Source: Saccoglossus kowalevskii (lineage: Eukaryota > Hemichordata > Enteropneusta > Harrimaniidae). Taken from it: a DNA stretch of 29,905 nt. Each line of letters starts with the position of its first letter. Positions within the stretch are counted from its first letter, which is position 1. The position numbers were made by a program, and so were the translations under genes. Of the stretch, positions 10,656-20,008 are shown in pieces. The notes under the pieces were generated by a model, which saw nothing but the letters and a program-made list of their open reading frames with translations, was not told the origin of the DNA and ran no database searches. The stretch is taken from assembly GCF_000003605.2 (NCBI RefSeq), contig NW_003155238.1, forward strand, positions 638,375 to 668,279. Reading direction: 5' to 3'.

Positions 10656-11049
10656 CTGGTAAATTAAGAATACATATTTCAACAGAAATCTACACACGAT
10701 TGTTGATAACTCGTAAAATGTGATTTTAAAATAATTGATTTTCAAGAAAATTTCTAATCATACAAGTCAAAGCATGAAACAGTCCCAGTCCGTTTTCAGT
10801 GTAAGGTCATATTAGCATATAGTTCCATGACAAACATTACAAATATGACTACCCAACAGCACTCATTAAAACACGTCTATCAATGGAATAACATAATAAA
10901 AACAAGATAGTTTTAATTTTTTCTTGTAAAACTGAATTTCATAGCTCGTTATATGATTCTGTTATTGCTAGCGCTAATAAGTCTGCGTCAGATTTACTAT
11001 TGATGACATGCATAGAACAGTGGGAAACGAATTGCGACTAATGCAAACA

Positions 11050-11064
11050 GCGCCCTCTGCTGAC
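11050..11064 (-). promoter_or_regulatory. CTCF-like motif
   Basis: The minus strand reads GTCAGCAGAGGGCGC, matching the CTCF core except for its first base. It lies upstream of paralogue 2 in the opposite orientation to the motif at 6540. Motif match only. Confidence 0.22.
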
Positions 11065-11918
11065 AACTCACGTCCACACAGGCCCATGCGTCAGCTGTCG
11101 TTGTTCTGTTGTTTATTGACTATGTAAGAAGTCTAAAACAGAAGATTGGTGAGGACTCCAAGACTAGTAGCAGTCGGGACGATTCTTTTTAAAACATTGG
11201 TGTAATTTTCAATTTAAACAAATCACGGTGATTGGGGATGTCGCGCCGAATGGGGTATTTAGCGGAAATATTTCTTTAACTCACTTGAGAAGTTGAGACA
11301 GTAAAAATGTAATCTCCTCGACCGTAGCCGATTTAGAGGACTCCCTCCCGATGAGTCTGTCGTTTAGTTTTCGGGATGTTGTCACTAACTATCCTGCCAG
11401 TGAATGGCCCTACGTCTACGCGTGCCTTAAATACACTTTTGAGCTAGGATATGTGTATATTTATCCTCCCTCCCCACAATTATATCTAAACTACAGGGTA
11501 CAACTGTCCGCCGCTTATTAAAATGATGCTTTATATGTGTTACTATCAGCACCAGTATAACCATCGTGTGAACTGAGTCAACATTACTGAGTCCATAGAC
11601 GTAAGTTGGTCATAATCAGTGCTTTGATTCCAAGGAGGCGTGTACGGTGTCCGTCGCTTACGTAAATCACTGGGAGATGCAAATATAACTGGTGTTTCAA
11701 CTGCACTGATAAACTTGAATTTCGGCCATCCCCAGGGTCGTGTATCGCCACCTATGCACAACCACCCAAATTAGATGCTTAAACTTCACTACTGAACAGC
11801 GAGGCCAAAGGCAGCGACATTACCGTACATAAAGCATATTGATTGTTGGGGGGGGGGGTTCGTTAAAGTGTAGCGGCTACTATAAAAGTTAGAAATCTCA
11901 AATAAACAGTGGTCTTAC

Positions 11919-12060
11919 CTGCTGTTATAGCTAATTCTTGTCGATATGGAAATGTTTTAAAGCTTCACATCGCTAGCTACGTACTGCGTCCGCCATTTGT
12001 AACACGACAGCACGTTATGTGGCGTATAGAGTTAACTATTAACCAATCTTGAGTCCACGG
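11919..12060 (-). promoter_or_regulatory. Candidate 5' non-coding exon and promoter region of paralogue 2
   Basis: On the minus strand AACAGCAG|GTAAGA is a strong donor whose last exon base is 11919; joined to the acceptor at 10632 it would remove an intron of about 1.29 kb. Upstream in the same direction lie a GATTGGTTAA (inverted CCAAT) at about 12040 and a short upstream reading frame at 11973-11996 (ATG GCG GAC ... TAG, seven codons). No clear TATA box is seen. Exon limits are inferred. Confidence 0.3.
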
Positions 12061-13953
12061 CGTGACCTCGGTGTGTTTACTGCTTCCCACAATGTAACAA
12101 TCGAATGCAAGTTGAGGGGCCTAAAGTGCATTGAAATGCCATCGATTGTGTGTTTTTTTCCGTAAACTGGACGTCCTTGAAACGGTCTATCTTATCAAGT
12201 TACGCACTGTGTACCCTACCATGTATAGGTCAAATTGAAGGTCAAGACGATTGTTTTGTAATGAGGAAGCAACAAATATATTACTGAAATTTTTTTCCGG
12301 CAGTGATTTGATCGGGCCCGGGTACATGTATATTGAATTCGTTGTATTATGTTGAACCCGTACCGGTTCTAGCATAAGAAATATTAACACTGTCGTGCAA
12401 GTTTTGCTCATAATATAAAGATAATGTCTTCTAGAGAATACAACGTTGTTTATACAAATAAATAAATATGAAAACACTATAAAATTAATTCGGCCATTGT
12501 ACCTTTCTGTGTGGTGAACGAGGAGTAATAATATAGCGTAGCCTGCCCATAGTAGCAATAATTTAAAATTACCGTGACCACTGTCTACGTATGCAGAAAT
12601 GAACATTCAATTATTAATTATTAATGATCAATTTTGTATTAACTCAAATATTGTTTACAAATCCGTGACAACTGTGTAGAATAGTTTACGTGGAATATAC
12701 ATAAAGTGACGTTGTTTCAAGTTGACGATTTTGTAAACAAGTATGCCCACTTGTTTGCATGTTTGCGTGGAATTGCATTTGATAAAAAAAGGGCCGCCAA
12801 TCGGTCATTTTCAAACCAATCTGAAAAAAATACCTACCGGAATCGCAGAAATTCTTGAATTTGATGAATTTTTTTAGCAATAAAATGGCCGCCATTCGAC
12901 CATCTTAAATTGAACGAACGCTTGTACGTACGAACGCGTGAATCAGGAAAATGCCAACCAATTAGAGAGCACATTGCGCTTTAGAGATTACCCAAATCAT
13001 GTGGTTTGTACAAACAAATACATGTTCGACTTTTATGTATTCATTTTTCTTCTTTAATCTCCAAATTGCGGAGTAATTTAAAAGAATAGTAGTTTTTTTG
13101 TCAACAGTATATAGTCATAGTATATAATCCCCATCACCTTGAATGTCAGTGATTATATTCCTAAATAATTTACAGCAAGTTTAGCATCTCTATAAATTGT
13201 TTTTCGCCAAAAGTAAATTAAGTTGACATTCTGGTCATACATTGCAAAACGTTATTTGTTTTGTATTTATAAACTTTCATTGAAATTTGCGTTAAAATTA
13301 ACATCTTACATACCTGGTTTGTACATTACAAATTACGTTACATATAATTGTGAAGTGGGCTTGAAAACATTTTTCACAAAATATCCCCATTTTTTTATTA
13401 TGAGAGGTCAACCTATTCTGTCCAGGAAATATTTTACATATCTTTTGTATGCCATTAATTCTGGCTTTTGGTTTTTATGACTACACAAATAAATATAACT
13501 TTTTGCTACCAGAAGGGGGAAGTTGACTAAACATGTAAAATTTTCATCCCCGAAAAGGAGCAAAACGTACTTTTGGGAAAAAACAAATACAGCTGGTGTT
13601 GAAATTTTGCTCTGTTCCTTCCTCCCATAAAGGGTGTTCTGAATATGATGGGCTAAATACCATTATGTGTTCGTGCGTGCGTTAAACGTCCCCCAAGAAC
13701 AGTTCGGAATAAATAAACTCGGACTGAATGATCTTGAAATCTCAAAATAGGATCTATCGTCCTACTGACACATTTTAAGTGACCTTAATACGTATTTCTG
13801 AATAATTTAATCAATTCTCAAAATGACTCTGACATTAATGAAGCCATAAATGAGAAGGAAACAAATCTTGGACAAAATTTAAAATGAAATTAAAATATCA
13901 ATTTGATCACTCAAAAAAATGAGGCACCAGCAGACGACAGAATGAGAAACGAC

Positions 13954-13957
<4 letters not shown>

Positions 13958-13994
<37 letters not shown>
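13958..13994. repeat. (TA)n microsatellite
   Basis: An uninterrupted TA dinucleotide run of about 36 bases lies directly left of the first decayed reverse-transcriptase copy. Confidence 0.97.
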
Positions 13995-13996
<2 letters not shown>

Positions 13997-13998
13997 AA

Positions 13999-14444
13999 CA
14001 AAAACTGTTTTCTTGTCCTAAGGAAATGCGTTTGATAGTGTAGAACACGAAGGTCTACATCTATTAAAATAACTGAATTTTGGAGTTACAGGTAAGCTAT
14101 ATAACACAGAATCTTTTCAATCTAATTTAGGAGTTGAACAAGGCTGTAACCTAGGTCACACACTTTTTAACCTCCTTAAAAAGGATATCCCAGAATTAGA
14201 TAATTCAAATATATGCAACCTGCCAACATTCTGTATGCTATAGATACTGTTATCCTTTCGTAATCAGAGAGTGGCCTACAATTTAGCCTAAACCAACTCT
14301 CAACAACGCAACAATTAAACACAAAAAGGAAAAAGTATGCAGTGGTTTTTAATTGATTAAACAGACCGCAGAATAACAATATTTTTTCGTCGATAGAAAA
14401 TAAATTAACGTCACAAAAATGTAAATTAGTTAATGGAGAGTAAT
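13999..14444 (+). pseudogene. Decayed non-LTR retrotransposon reverse-transcriptase fragment, copy 1
   Basis: Read on the plus strand from 14022, the translation gives GNAFDSVEHEGLHLLK, then a stop, then LGVEQGCNLGHTLFNLL. This is the LINE reverse-transcriptase block KAFDSV...GVxQGCxLSPxLFN. After a frame change SESGLQFSLNQLSTTQQLN resembles the stretch following the YADD box. The YADD box itself is damaged: CMLY is followed by a stop and ILL, consistent with loss of about six bases. In-frame stops, internal deletions and shifts show it is dead. The exact LINE clade cannot be told. Confidence 0.8.
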
Positions 14445-14456
14445 ATATAATATATA

Positions 14457-14902
14457 CAAAAACTGTTTTCTTGTCCTAAGGAAATGCGTTTGATAGTGTA
14501 GAACACGAAGGTCTACATCTATTAAAATAACTGGATTTTGGAGTTACAGGTAAGCTATATAACACAGAATCTTTTCAATCTAATTTAGGAGTTGAACAAG
14601 GCTGTAACCTAGGTCACACACTTTTTAACCTCCTTAAAAAGGATATCCCAGAATTGGATAATTCAAATGCATGCAACCTGCCAACATTCTGTATGCTATA
14701 GATACTGTTATCCTTTCGTAATCAGAGAGTGGCCTACAATTTAGCCTAAACCAACTCTCAACAACGCAACAATTAAACACAAAAAGGAAAAAGTATGCAG
14801 TGGTTTTTAATTGATTAAACAGACCGCAGAATAACAATATTTTTTCTTCGATAGAAAATAAATTAACGTCACAAAAATGTAAATTATTTAATGGAGAGTA
14901 AT
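14457..14902 (+). pseudogene. Decayed non-LTR retrotransposon reverse-transcriptase fragment, copy 2 (tandem duplicate)
   Basis: The sequence repeats copy 1 at an offset of exactly 458 bases with only about five substitutions seen, for example CTGAATTTT versus CTGGATTTT and TCGTCG versus TCTTCG. All the stops and deletions of copy 1 are shared, so the duplication happened after the element had died. A short TA-rich spacer joins the copies. Confidence 0.85.
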
Positions 14903-15059
14903 TAATTTAATTAATCATCCAAATTAAAAATTCAAAGCAACTATATAGAAGATAAACTGTGATATAAATAAAACACAAGCAGCCAGTCGGCTGAGATAGC
15001 TCCGCTGTTAGCAATGCACATTTCAATTAAAAAACAGAAGATATCATTAAGAAAATGAA

Positions 15060-15900
15060 CAATATGTAGACTTGCTATTTTCAACAAGAAAAATATCACT
15101 TCTCACCAAAAATGACAAAAATAATCATCAAAATTAGATAATTGAAGATATCACTACGAAAGTAACAAATCTGAAAGAGGTCCACATGTAGTATCTATAT
15201 ATGTAATATAAAAGCAATCAGACTTGTGGTTTTTAACAAGAAGTCGAAAATATCACTTTTTACCAAAAATATTCATCAAAATTAGAGAATTGAAGATATC
15301 ATCACGAAATGAACAAATCTGAGAGAGGTCCACATGTAGTACCTATATATGTAATATAAAAGCAATCAGGCTTGTGGTTTTTAACAAGAAGTCGAAAATT
15401 TTTACCAAAATTTTTACCACTTTTACCAAAAATTACAAAAATATTCACTAAAATTAGAAAATTAAAGATATCATCACGAAATGAACACATCTGAAATAGG
15501 TACACACGTAGTACCTACCGGGGGTATATATGTAATATCAAAGCAATTGGACTTGCGGCTTTTAACAAGAAGTTGAAAATAACACTTTTTACCAAAAATG
15601 ACAAAAATATTCACCAAAATTAGAGAATTGAAGATATCATTACAAAATGAACAAATCTGAGAGAGGTCCACATGTAGTACCTATATATGTAATATAAAAG
15701 CAATCAGGCTTGTGGTTTTTAACAAGAAATTGAAAATATCACTTTTTACCAAAAATAACAAAAATATTCACCAAAATTAGAGAATTGAAGATAAGATCAT
15801 GAAATGAACAAATCCGAGAGAGGTCTACCCAAGGTACATATACACCAAGTATCAAAGCATTCAGGCTTGTAGTTTTCAAGAAGAAGTCGAAAAGGTAAAA
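15060..15900. repeat. Degenerate tandem repeats of about 150-172 bp, five to six copies
   Basis: The segment AAATCTGAGAGAGGTCCACATG followed by TATATATGTAATATAAAAGCAATC recurs with its GGTCC position near 15179, 15328, 15499, 15665 and 15822, i.e. spacings of about 148, 172, 166 and 157 bases. Copies diverge by substitutions and small indels. Open minus-strand frames of 65-74 codons through this region arise from the repeat and are not called as genes. Confidence 0.88.
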
Positions 15901-15978
15901 CATTGACACGGATGACGGACGCAGGACGACGGACGACAGACGACGACGGACAACGACGGACAATCACTCATATGATAA

Positions 15979-16008
15979 GCTCCGCTCGACAAAGTCGACA
16001 GCGGAGCT
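15979..16008. repeat. Terminal hairpin of the 1-kb element
   Basis: AGCTCCGCTCGAC and GTCGACAGCGGAGCT pair across a 3-base AAA loop with a 2-base bulge. The outer nine bases of the stem are the same word as the terminal repeat at 14998, so the TIR word occurs twice at this end. Confidence 0.8.
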
Positions 16009-16012
16009 AATA

Positions 16013-16980
16013 AAAAGATTACTTTCTCTTTTTGACAAAATTATTCGCTATGGCTATACCGCAGACTGCCCCATATAATGTCCATGGGTATAACTTTAAC
16101 TAGTATATGTAATTTCGCTAATTCAAGATTTCGTTAATTTAAAATAAAGTATATTCTCCCAATGAGATTGTTGGAACTTGGCTAAATTGAGATTCTGTGG
16201 ATACATGCATTGATTGAACCAAGTTTGCTAAAAATGTATTTAGCTATTTCAAAGTCTTTTACAGAATTGACGACGTTTATGGAACTAAAAGGTTAGGAAT
16301 GTGTTTGTAACACGTTAGCGGTAACTTTCACTGTACCACGTGGTTGGCGATTCCAAGTGGGGATGATTTCAGGTGGAACACGCCGTCAATGTCTGACCAT
16401 TACAATCTGGGTCGGGGCAAGAGGTCGCCAGACTGTGGGGCAACAGGTCATCAGATTATGGGACTCAACGGTGACCATAGTATACGATAGATGACGTATA
16501 ACTATAATTGTCCACGGCATGTGAAAGGTGGCTTCATCCTCTGGGGCCTAGGTGAAATGGTCTACAGGTCTATCACGGAGGTTGGGTAGGCAAAATCGAG
16601 ACATTGACACAGGTTTCGTGAATATTTTGTTGCGTGGACGGCAGCTTAACATAACAAAATTTGGACTCGTACGTAGAAATATGAAATAATCCATAACTTT
16701 GGATGAGATAGAGGAGGGGGGGGTTATTTCTCTTTATGAATAACAAAATACAATTTCATAAACATGGGGTTAAAGAGCAGAAAACTCTCCTGGTAAACAA
16801 GTTGACTTCACGATGATGCAATGTATAGTGGAAAAAAGACAAACATGTTTTCATGTACATGTGTTTACATACTCATTGAGGTCAGAGAGTCGAGCCATTC
16901 GGTGATCACGCACGTGTCACGTTTATACACGGGGCGGCTGGGACCGGGACTTTGCATGAAATCAAATCACCGAACCTCAA
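16013..16980. other. Unassigned intergenic sequence
   Basis: About 970 bp. No coding frame of note, no RNA gene and no clear repeat boundary recognised. Confidence 0.4.
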
Positions 16981-17145
16981 TTTTGTAAATGCGTTAATTA
17001 TCCAATGGGTTTTAATTTTGCTATTTTCATTAACAGGAAATATTGGCTAAAATAAACCTATGTACAATTGTAATATCGCTCCTTGTTTCATTTCCAAATG
17101 CGTAATTTAAAAGTCTCCGTGAATATGCTCGAAATAGGTAAAAAT
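16981..17145. mobile_element. Older, degraded copy of the 23601-23811 MITE-like family
   Basis: GCGTTAATTATCC-AATGGGTTTTAATTTTGC matches GGGTTAATTATTC-ACTGGGTTTTAATTTTGC of the 23601 element. Further right, GTGAATATGCTCGAAATAGG matches CTGAATATGCCTGAAATGG. Order and spacing agree. The ends are eroded, so limits are approximate. Confidence 0.55.
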
Positions 17146-17410
17146 GGTGATATTCAATCTCAACAAAAATTAATCTTACAGTATATTTTGTTTAATCATT
17201 TATACACCACTTGGGTTTCAAACATTTTAATGATCGTTGTTTCCATTTCACACAATAGCATATAGTGACAAAAAACAACACAATGCGCATTGACAAATTT
17301 AATTTTAATATCGGGTAACAATCTCAGTTCGACATAATCTTTAAAAAATCATTTTCTAACATGGACAGCAAATACATCATCCCATTCGTATAATTAACAT
17401 CAAGAATAGT

Positions 17411-17574
17411 TACTCTCAACGCAATAAAAGCATCCCTTCATCTTTATAAATATTTATAAATTACAATCTTTCAACGTTATTCAATCAGCCATTTGAAACT
17501 TCTCGTTTTAGTTTGAATTGAAATGTATAAATATTGATGAAGATGAAGGAAATGTTTTCAAAGCGTTGAGAGTA
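17411..17574. mobile_element. Putative MITE of about 164 bp with TACTCTCAACGC inverted ends
   Basis: TACTCTCAACGC at 17411-17422 is the exact reverse complement of GCGTTGAGAGTA at 17563-17574. The similarity continues inward for about 35 further bases (CTTCATCTT...AATATTTAT in both arms) at lower identity. The size and structure suit a miniature inverted-repeat element. No clear target-site duplication was found. Confidence 0.5.
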
Positions 17575-18122
17575 TGAGATCAATTAATTGATAAAACATA
17601 TTAATTAATCTTAATTATTGCTGGTAACACTCTCTTAGATTTTTACTGAAAATAAATATTTCAGTTTCCTAAAGTTATACTAAATATAAATCATTGATAC
17701 TAAAATGTTCGATCACTGTGCGGACTACCACGTCATGTACGTACATGTGTATGTAAATCGTCGTAGGTTACGTTTTTGTCATGATAGATCTGATAAGCAT
17801 TCCGACGTTGCCATGGGAAAAACAGTAGCACTGGTCGCGCCACCAGTTCAGATAACAAGTGGTACTCCTGTTTCACTGGTGAACATGAAACCTCTCCAGT
17901 AATACGGGCCTGACTAACACTACGTGTCCCGACTGGCCAGGGAATGTAAAACCTATCTCAGAACCTACGAAATATATGTTTTTTTATCTACATCGTCATC
18001 GTTCCATGCGTTGAGTAGATTGTTATGAGACCCACATAAAGCAGAAACAATATTTTCTTGGGGTGAGATATAAATAGTTGGTACTCGTGCCAGCCATAAT
18101 TGCTTGGTCGCTAAATTTGGTA
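17575..18122. other. Unassigned sequence downstream of paralogue 3
   Basis: About 550 bp before the predicted poly(A) signal of paralogue 3. A 65-codon plus-strand frame at 17705-17902 has no recognisable motif and is not called. Confidence 0.4.
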
Positions 18123-18128
18123 TTTATT
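18123..18128 (-). terminator. Putative poly(A) signal AATAAA for paralogue 3
   Basis: TTTATT on the plus strand reads AATAAA on the minus strand, about 46 bases past the stop codon at 18174. This would give a very short 3' untranslated region. Motif and position only. Confidence 0.4.
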
Positions 18129-18173
18129 ATCTACAAATACATGGTAAATTTGTCAGTATAGCTACGCCCATAG

Positions 18174-19958
18174 CTATGAATTAAACGTCAACAATGGATC
18201 GCACATTAATTCAGGCGAGCCATAGTAAATCCATCTCGCAACTTCGCCAAAAGTGTCATCGAAACATCTAATTTCCTCTGGATTATGCTCATTTCCATGG
18301 TAACTGTAAATCCAGTGAAACGCGAAAGCGTGTGACCAATCGAGTTTTCCCTCATGTCGCCAGGCTCTTCTCATGTCCCACCAGTCTGTCCAATGGGGGC
18401 GCGATATCCCAGATGTCTCAATATGGATGTGATCGGGGTGTTCGGCTGCCAGACGATACGGCTCCATCACGGAGTTCCAGTTCCATTGAGCGTCGTCGAA
18501 GAACTTGTAAGAGTTGTAGTAAATGTTCAAAAACGTCGAGTTCGGAGCCGAGAGGATAATTCCGTTGTTGAGTCCCACGATTTCCATTCCCATGGAGTAA
18601 GGGTAGTACAACAATGGCTCCATGTTTTTAACTATCATAGTGTCCGAATCAAGATATATACCACCATGCTGCAGTAAAATTTGCATACGGGAGATGTCCG
18701 ATTTATGTGGGATGTTTCCAACGCCATGACCAAAAACTTCATTGGGCTGATCACAGTGGACCACTTCAAGTATTGGACCGGCGATTCGTTTGATCTCCTC
18801 CCACCAGAACTGACCAGCTGGTTCGGCGTCGGTATGAAACAGTATCCGGTCTGCTTTCTGGATGTGAACGACGCTCTTCACTCCTAAGAAGTGGTGGTAG
18901 CGAAATTCGTGAGGCGTGAACCAGACATAGTGGATTATATTCGGTACTACTTTTTTAGCGCCGCGCGGTGGCCGCCAATCCGTTACACCGAGAGTCGGGC
19001 TGGCGTAGTAAGACAAGCGTGCCATTGCCCCAAACGATGAGCGTAGTGATTTGATCTCTTCTGGGTTGTATTCTTTCTCAACCATACCGTAATGCAGCTT
19101 TACCGCGTAGTTATCGCTAAGGTCAATTTCCCCGTGAAACAGATTTCCGTAATCTTCGGGACCCTTCCAAGCATCTCTGCGACGAAATCCGTTCTCTTCG
19201 ACGTGCACAAGTTCGGGATATTGCATGGCAACGTCGAAAAGCGCATCTTCTGGCTCAAATCGGTTGGAGTCCGGCTCGTGAGACCATTGATACCATTTTT
19301 CCAAGAACGGAGCTTTGGGTCGAGCTAAGACAACTGCGGTGCTAAGACCGTAGTCTTCTCTTCCTATCACAAACTCAAAATGACACAACAATTCGAATGA
19401 TTTCAAAACAATGACGTCAAGATCCAAATATATTCCACCGTGGTCCCGAAGCATTTCCATCATGACAGCGAGTTTCAAATAGTGTTTACTTTGGTAGTCT
19501 CGTTCCGAGCGATATTTAGGTCCATCCCAAGGCACAATTTTGAAATTGGGGATGGTCTTGGCTTCTTTCCAATACTGAACTGAATCTGCATCTGTGTGTT
19601 TTTCCATATCCCTCACGTTGGTGTGAAACCATATTTCTTTGGGGCGAATGTGGCGAAACGCCGACTTGATCGACAGCAGATGATGGAATTTAAAGGATCT
19701 CTCTTCCAACCAAATAAAGTGGACTACTTTCGGAACAACTATTGTGTCGGACTGTGGCATCACCATATCACTCAACTTGTCATCCTTTGGACGACTACGT
19801 GACAGTGCCCCGGCAACAAAATCCTTGCGCGTTTCCTCCTCTTCAAACTCCGGGGTATCCGGTTTGATCACGTGCCGAAATAGAAGTACAAAGACGAGAA
19901 TCCCCATTAGCGCAAGTACAAGGCGCATCCCCCGTACTACCAGTTTTCTGCTTGCCAT
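18174..19958 (-). CDS. Double-domain GT32-like glycosyltransferase with both DXD motifs intact (paralogue 3)
   Basis: The protein has 594 residues. The signal anchor is at about 10-30, after a basic MASRKLVVRGMR start, followed by an acidic stem. Domain 1 (about 73-322) opens VPKVVHFIW and has GGIYLDLD, DXD at 179-181; here both D and R of the upstream D-x-x-R are lost (LAVM aligned by spacing to the GG). Domain 2 (about 337-585) opens VPNIIHYVW and has KSDISR then GGIYLDSD, DXD at 437-439. It ends FGEVARWIYYGSPE. It is the only one of the three whose second domain carries both motifs, so it is the best candidate for a fully active domain 2 and perhaps the least derived. The predicted role is Golgi-lumen sugar transfer with unknown donor and acceptor. 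The ATG is 27 bases past a 3' splice site. It is the most 5' gene of the minus-strand cluster. Confidence 0.93.
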   Translation of the reverse strand: MASRKLVVRGMRLVLALMGILVFVLLFRHVIKPDTPEFEEEETRKDFVAGALSRSRPKDDKLSDMVMPQSDTIVVPKVVHFIWLEERSFKFHHLLSIKSAFRHIRPKEIWFHTNVRDMEKHTDADSVQYWKEAKTIPNFKIVPWDGPKYRSERDYQSKHYLKLAVMMEMLRDHGGIYLDLDVIVLKSFELLCHFEFVIGREDYGLSTAVVLARPKAPFLEKWYQWSHEPDSNRFEPEDALFDVAMQYPELVHVEENGFRRRDAWKGPEDYGNLFHGEIDLSDNYAVKLHYGMVEKEYNPEEIKSLRSSFGAMARLSYYASPTLGVTDWRPPRGAKKVVPNIIHYVWFTPHEFRYHHFLGVKSVVHIQKADRILFHTDAEPAGQFWWEEIKRIAGPILEVVHCDQPNEVFGHGVGNIPHKSDISRMQILLQHGGIYLDSDTMIVKNMEPLLYYPYSMGMEIVGLNNGIILSAPNSTFLNIYYNSYKFFDDAQWNWNSVMEPYRLAAEHPDHIHIETSGISRPHWTDWWDMRRAWRHEGKLDWSHAFAFHWIYSYHGNEHNPEEIRCFDDTFGEVARWIYYGSPELMCDPLLTFNS

Positions 19959-19985
19959 TGTGTGTGAAACTGTTTAGCTGACCAA

Positions 19986-20008
19986 CTGAAACGAGAAAAG
20001 GGGGAACA
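19986..20008 (-). other. 3' splice site upstream of the start codon of paralogue 3
   Basis: The minus strand reads CCCCCTTTTCTCGTTTCAG, then 27 bases of leader and the ATG at 19958. Together with the acceptors before paralogues 1 and 2 it shows that all three genes share an intron in the 5' untranslated region. A second AG (TTGGTCAG) lies 8 bases further in and could be an alternative acceptor. Confidence 0.62.

Larger units (their letters stand above)
10656..13957. other. Intergenic and 5'-intron region upstream of paralogue 2
   Basis: About 3.3 kb with no confidently recognised coding gene. It holds a CTCF-like motif (11050-11064), a 12-base G run near 11848, and a candidate 5' exon and promoter for paralogue 2 (11919 to about 12060). 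Two short minus-strand frames, at 11546-11761 and 12187-12606, have no recognised family. Confidence 0.4.
14997..16009. mobile_element. Putative non-autonomous DNA element with TAGCTCCGCTGT terminal inverted repeats
   Basis: TAGCTCCGCTGT at 14997-15008 is the exact reverse complement of ACAGCGGAGCTA at 15998-16009. If the outer TA is a target-site duplication, the element has 10-bp TIRs GCTCCGCTGT, in the style of Tc1/mariner insertions. The interior is not a gene: it is degenerate 150-170-bp repeats (15121-15900), then a GACGAC-rich stretch (15910-15962). The right end also folds on itself: AGCTCCGCTCGAC...GTCGACAGCGGAGCT. No transposase is present. The boundaries are inferred from the TIRs alone. 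Confidence 0.55.

Noticed and set aside
12187-12606. 139-codon minus-strand frame
   Set aside because: AT-rich, no recognisable domain, no splice or promoter context. I could not distinguish it from a chance frame. A protein profile search would settle it.
15302-15963. Series of 65-74-codon minus-strand frames with similar FVIFGK sequences
   Set aside because: The similarity is that of the DNA repeat. The frames are interrupted and lack any protein signature.
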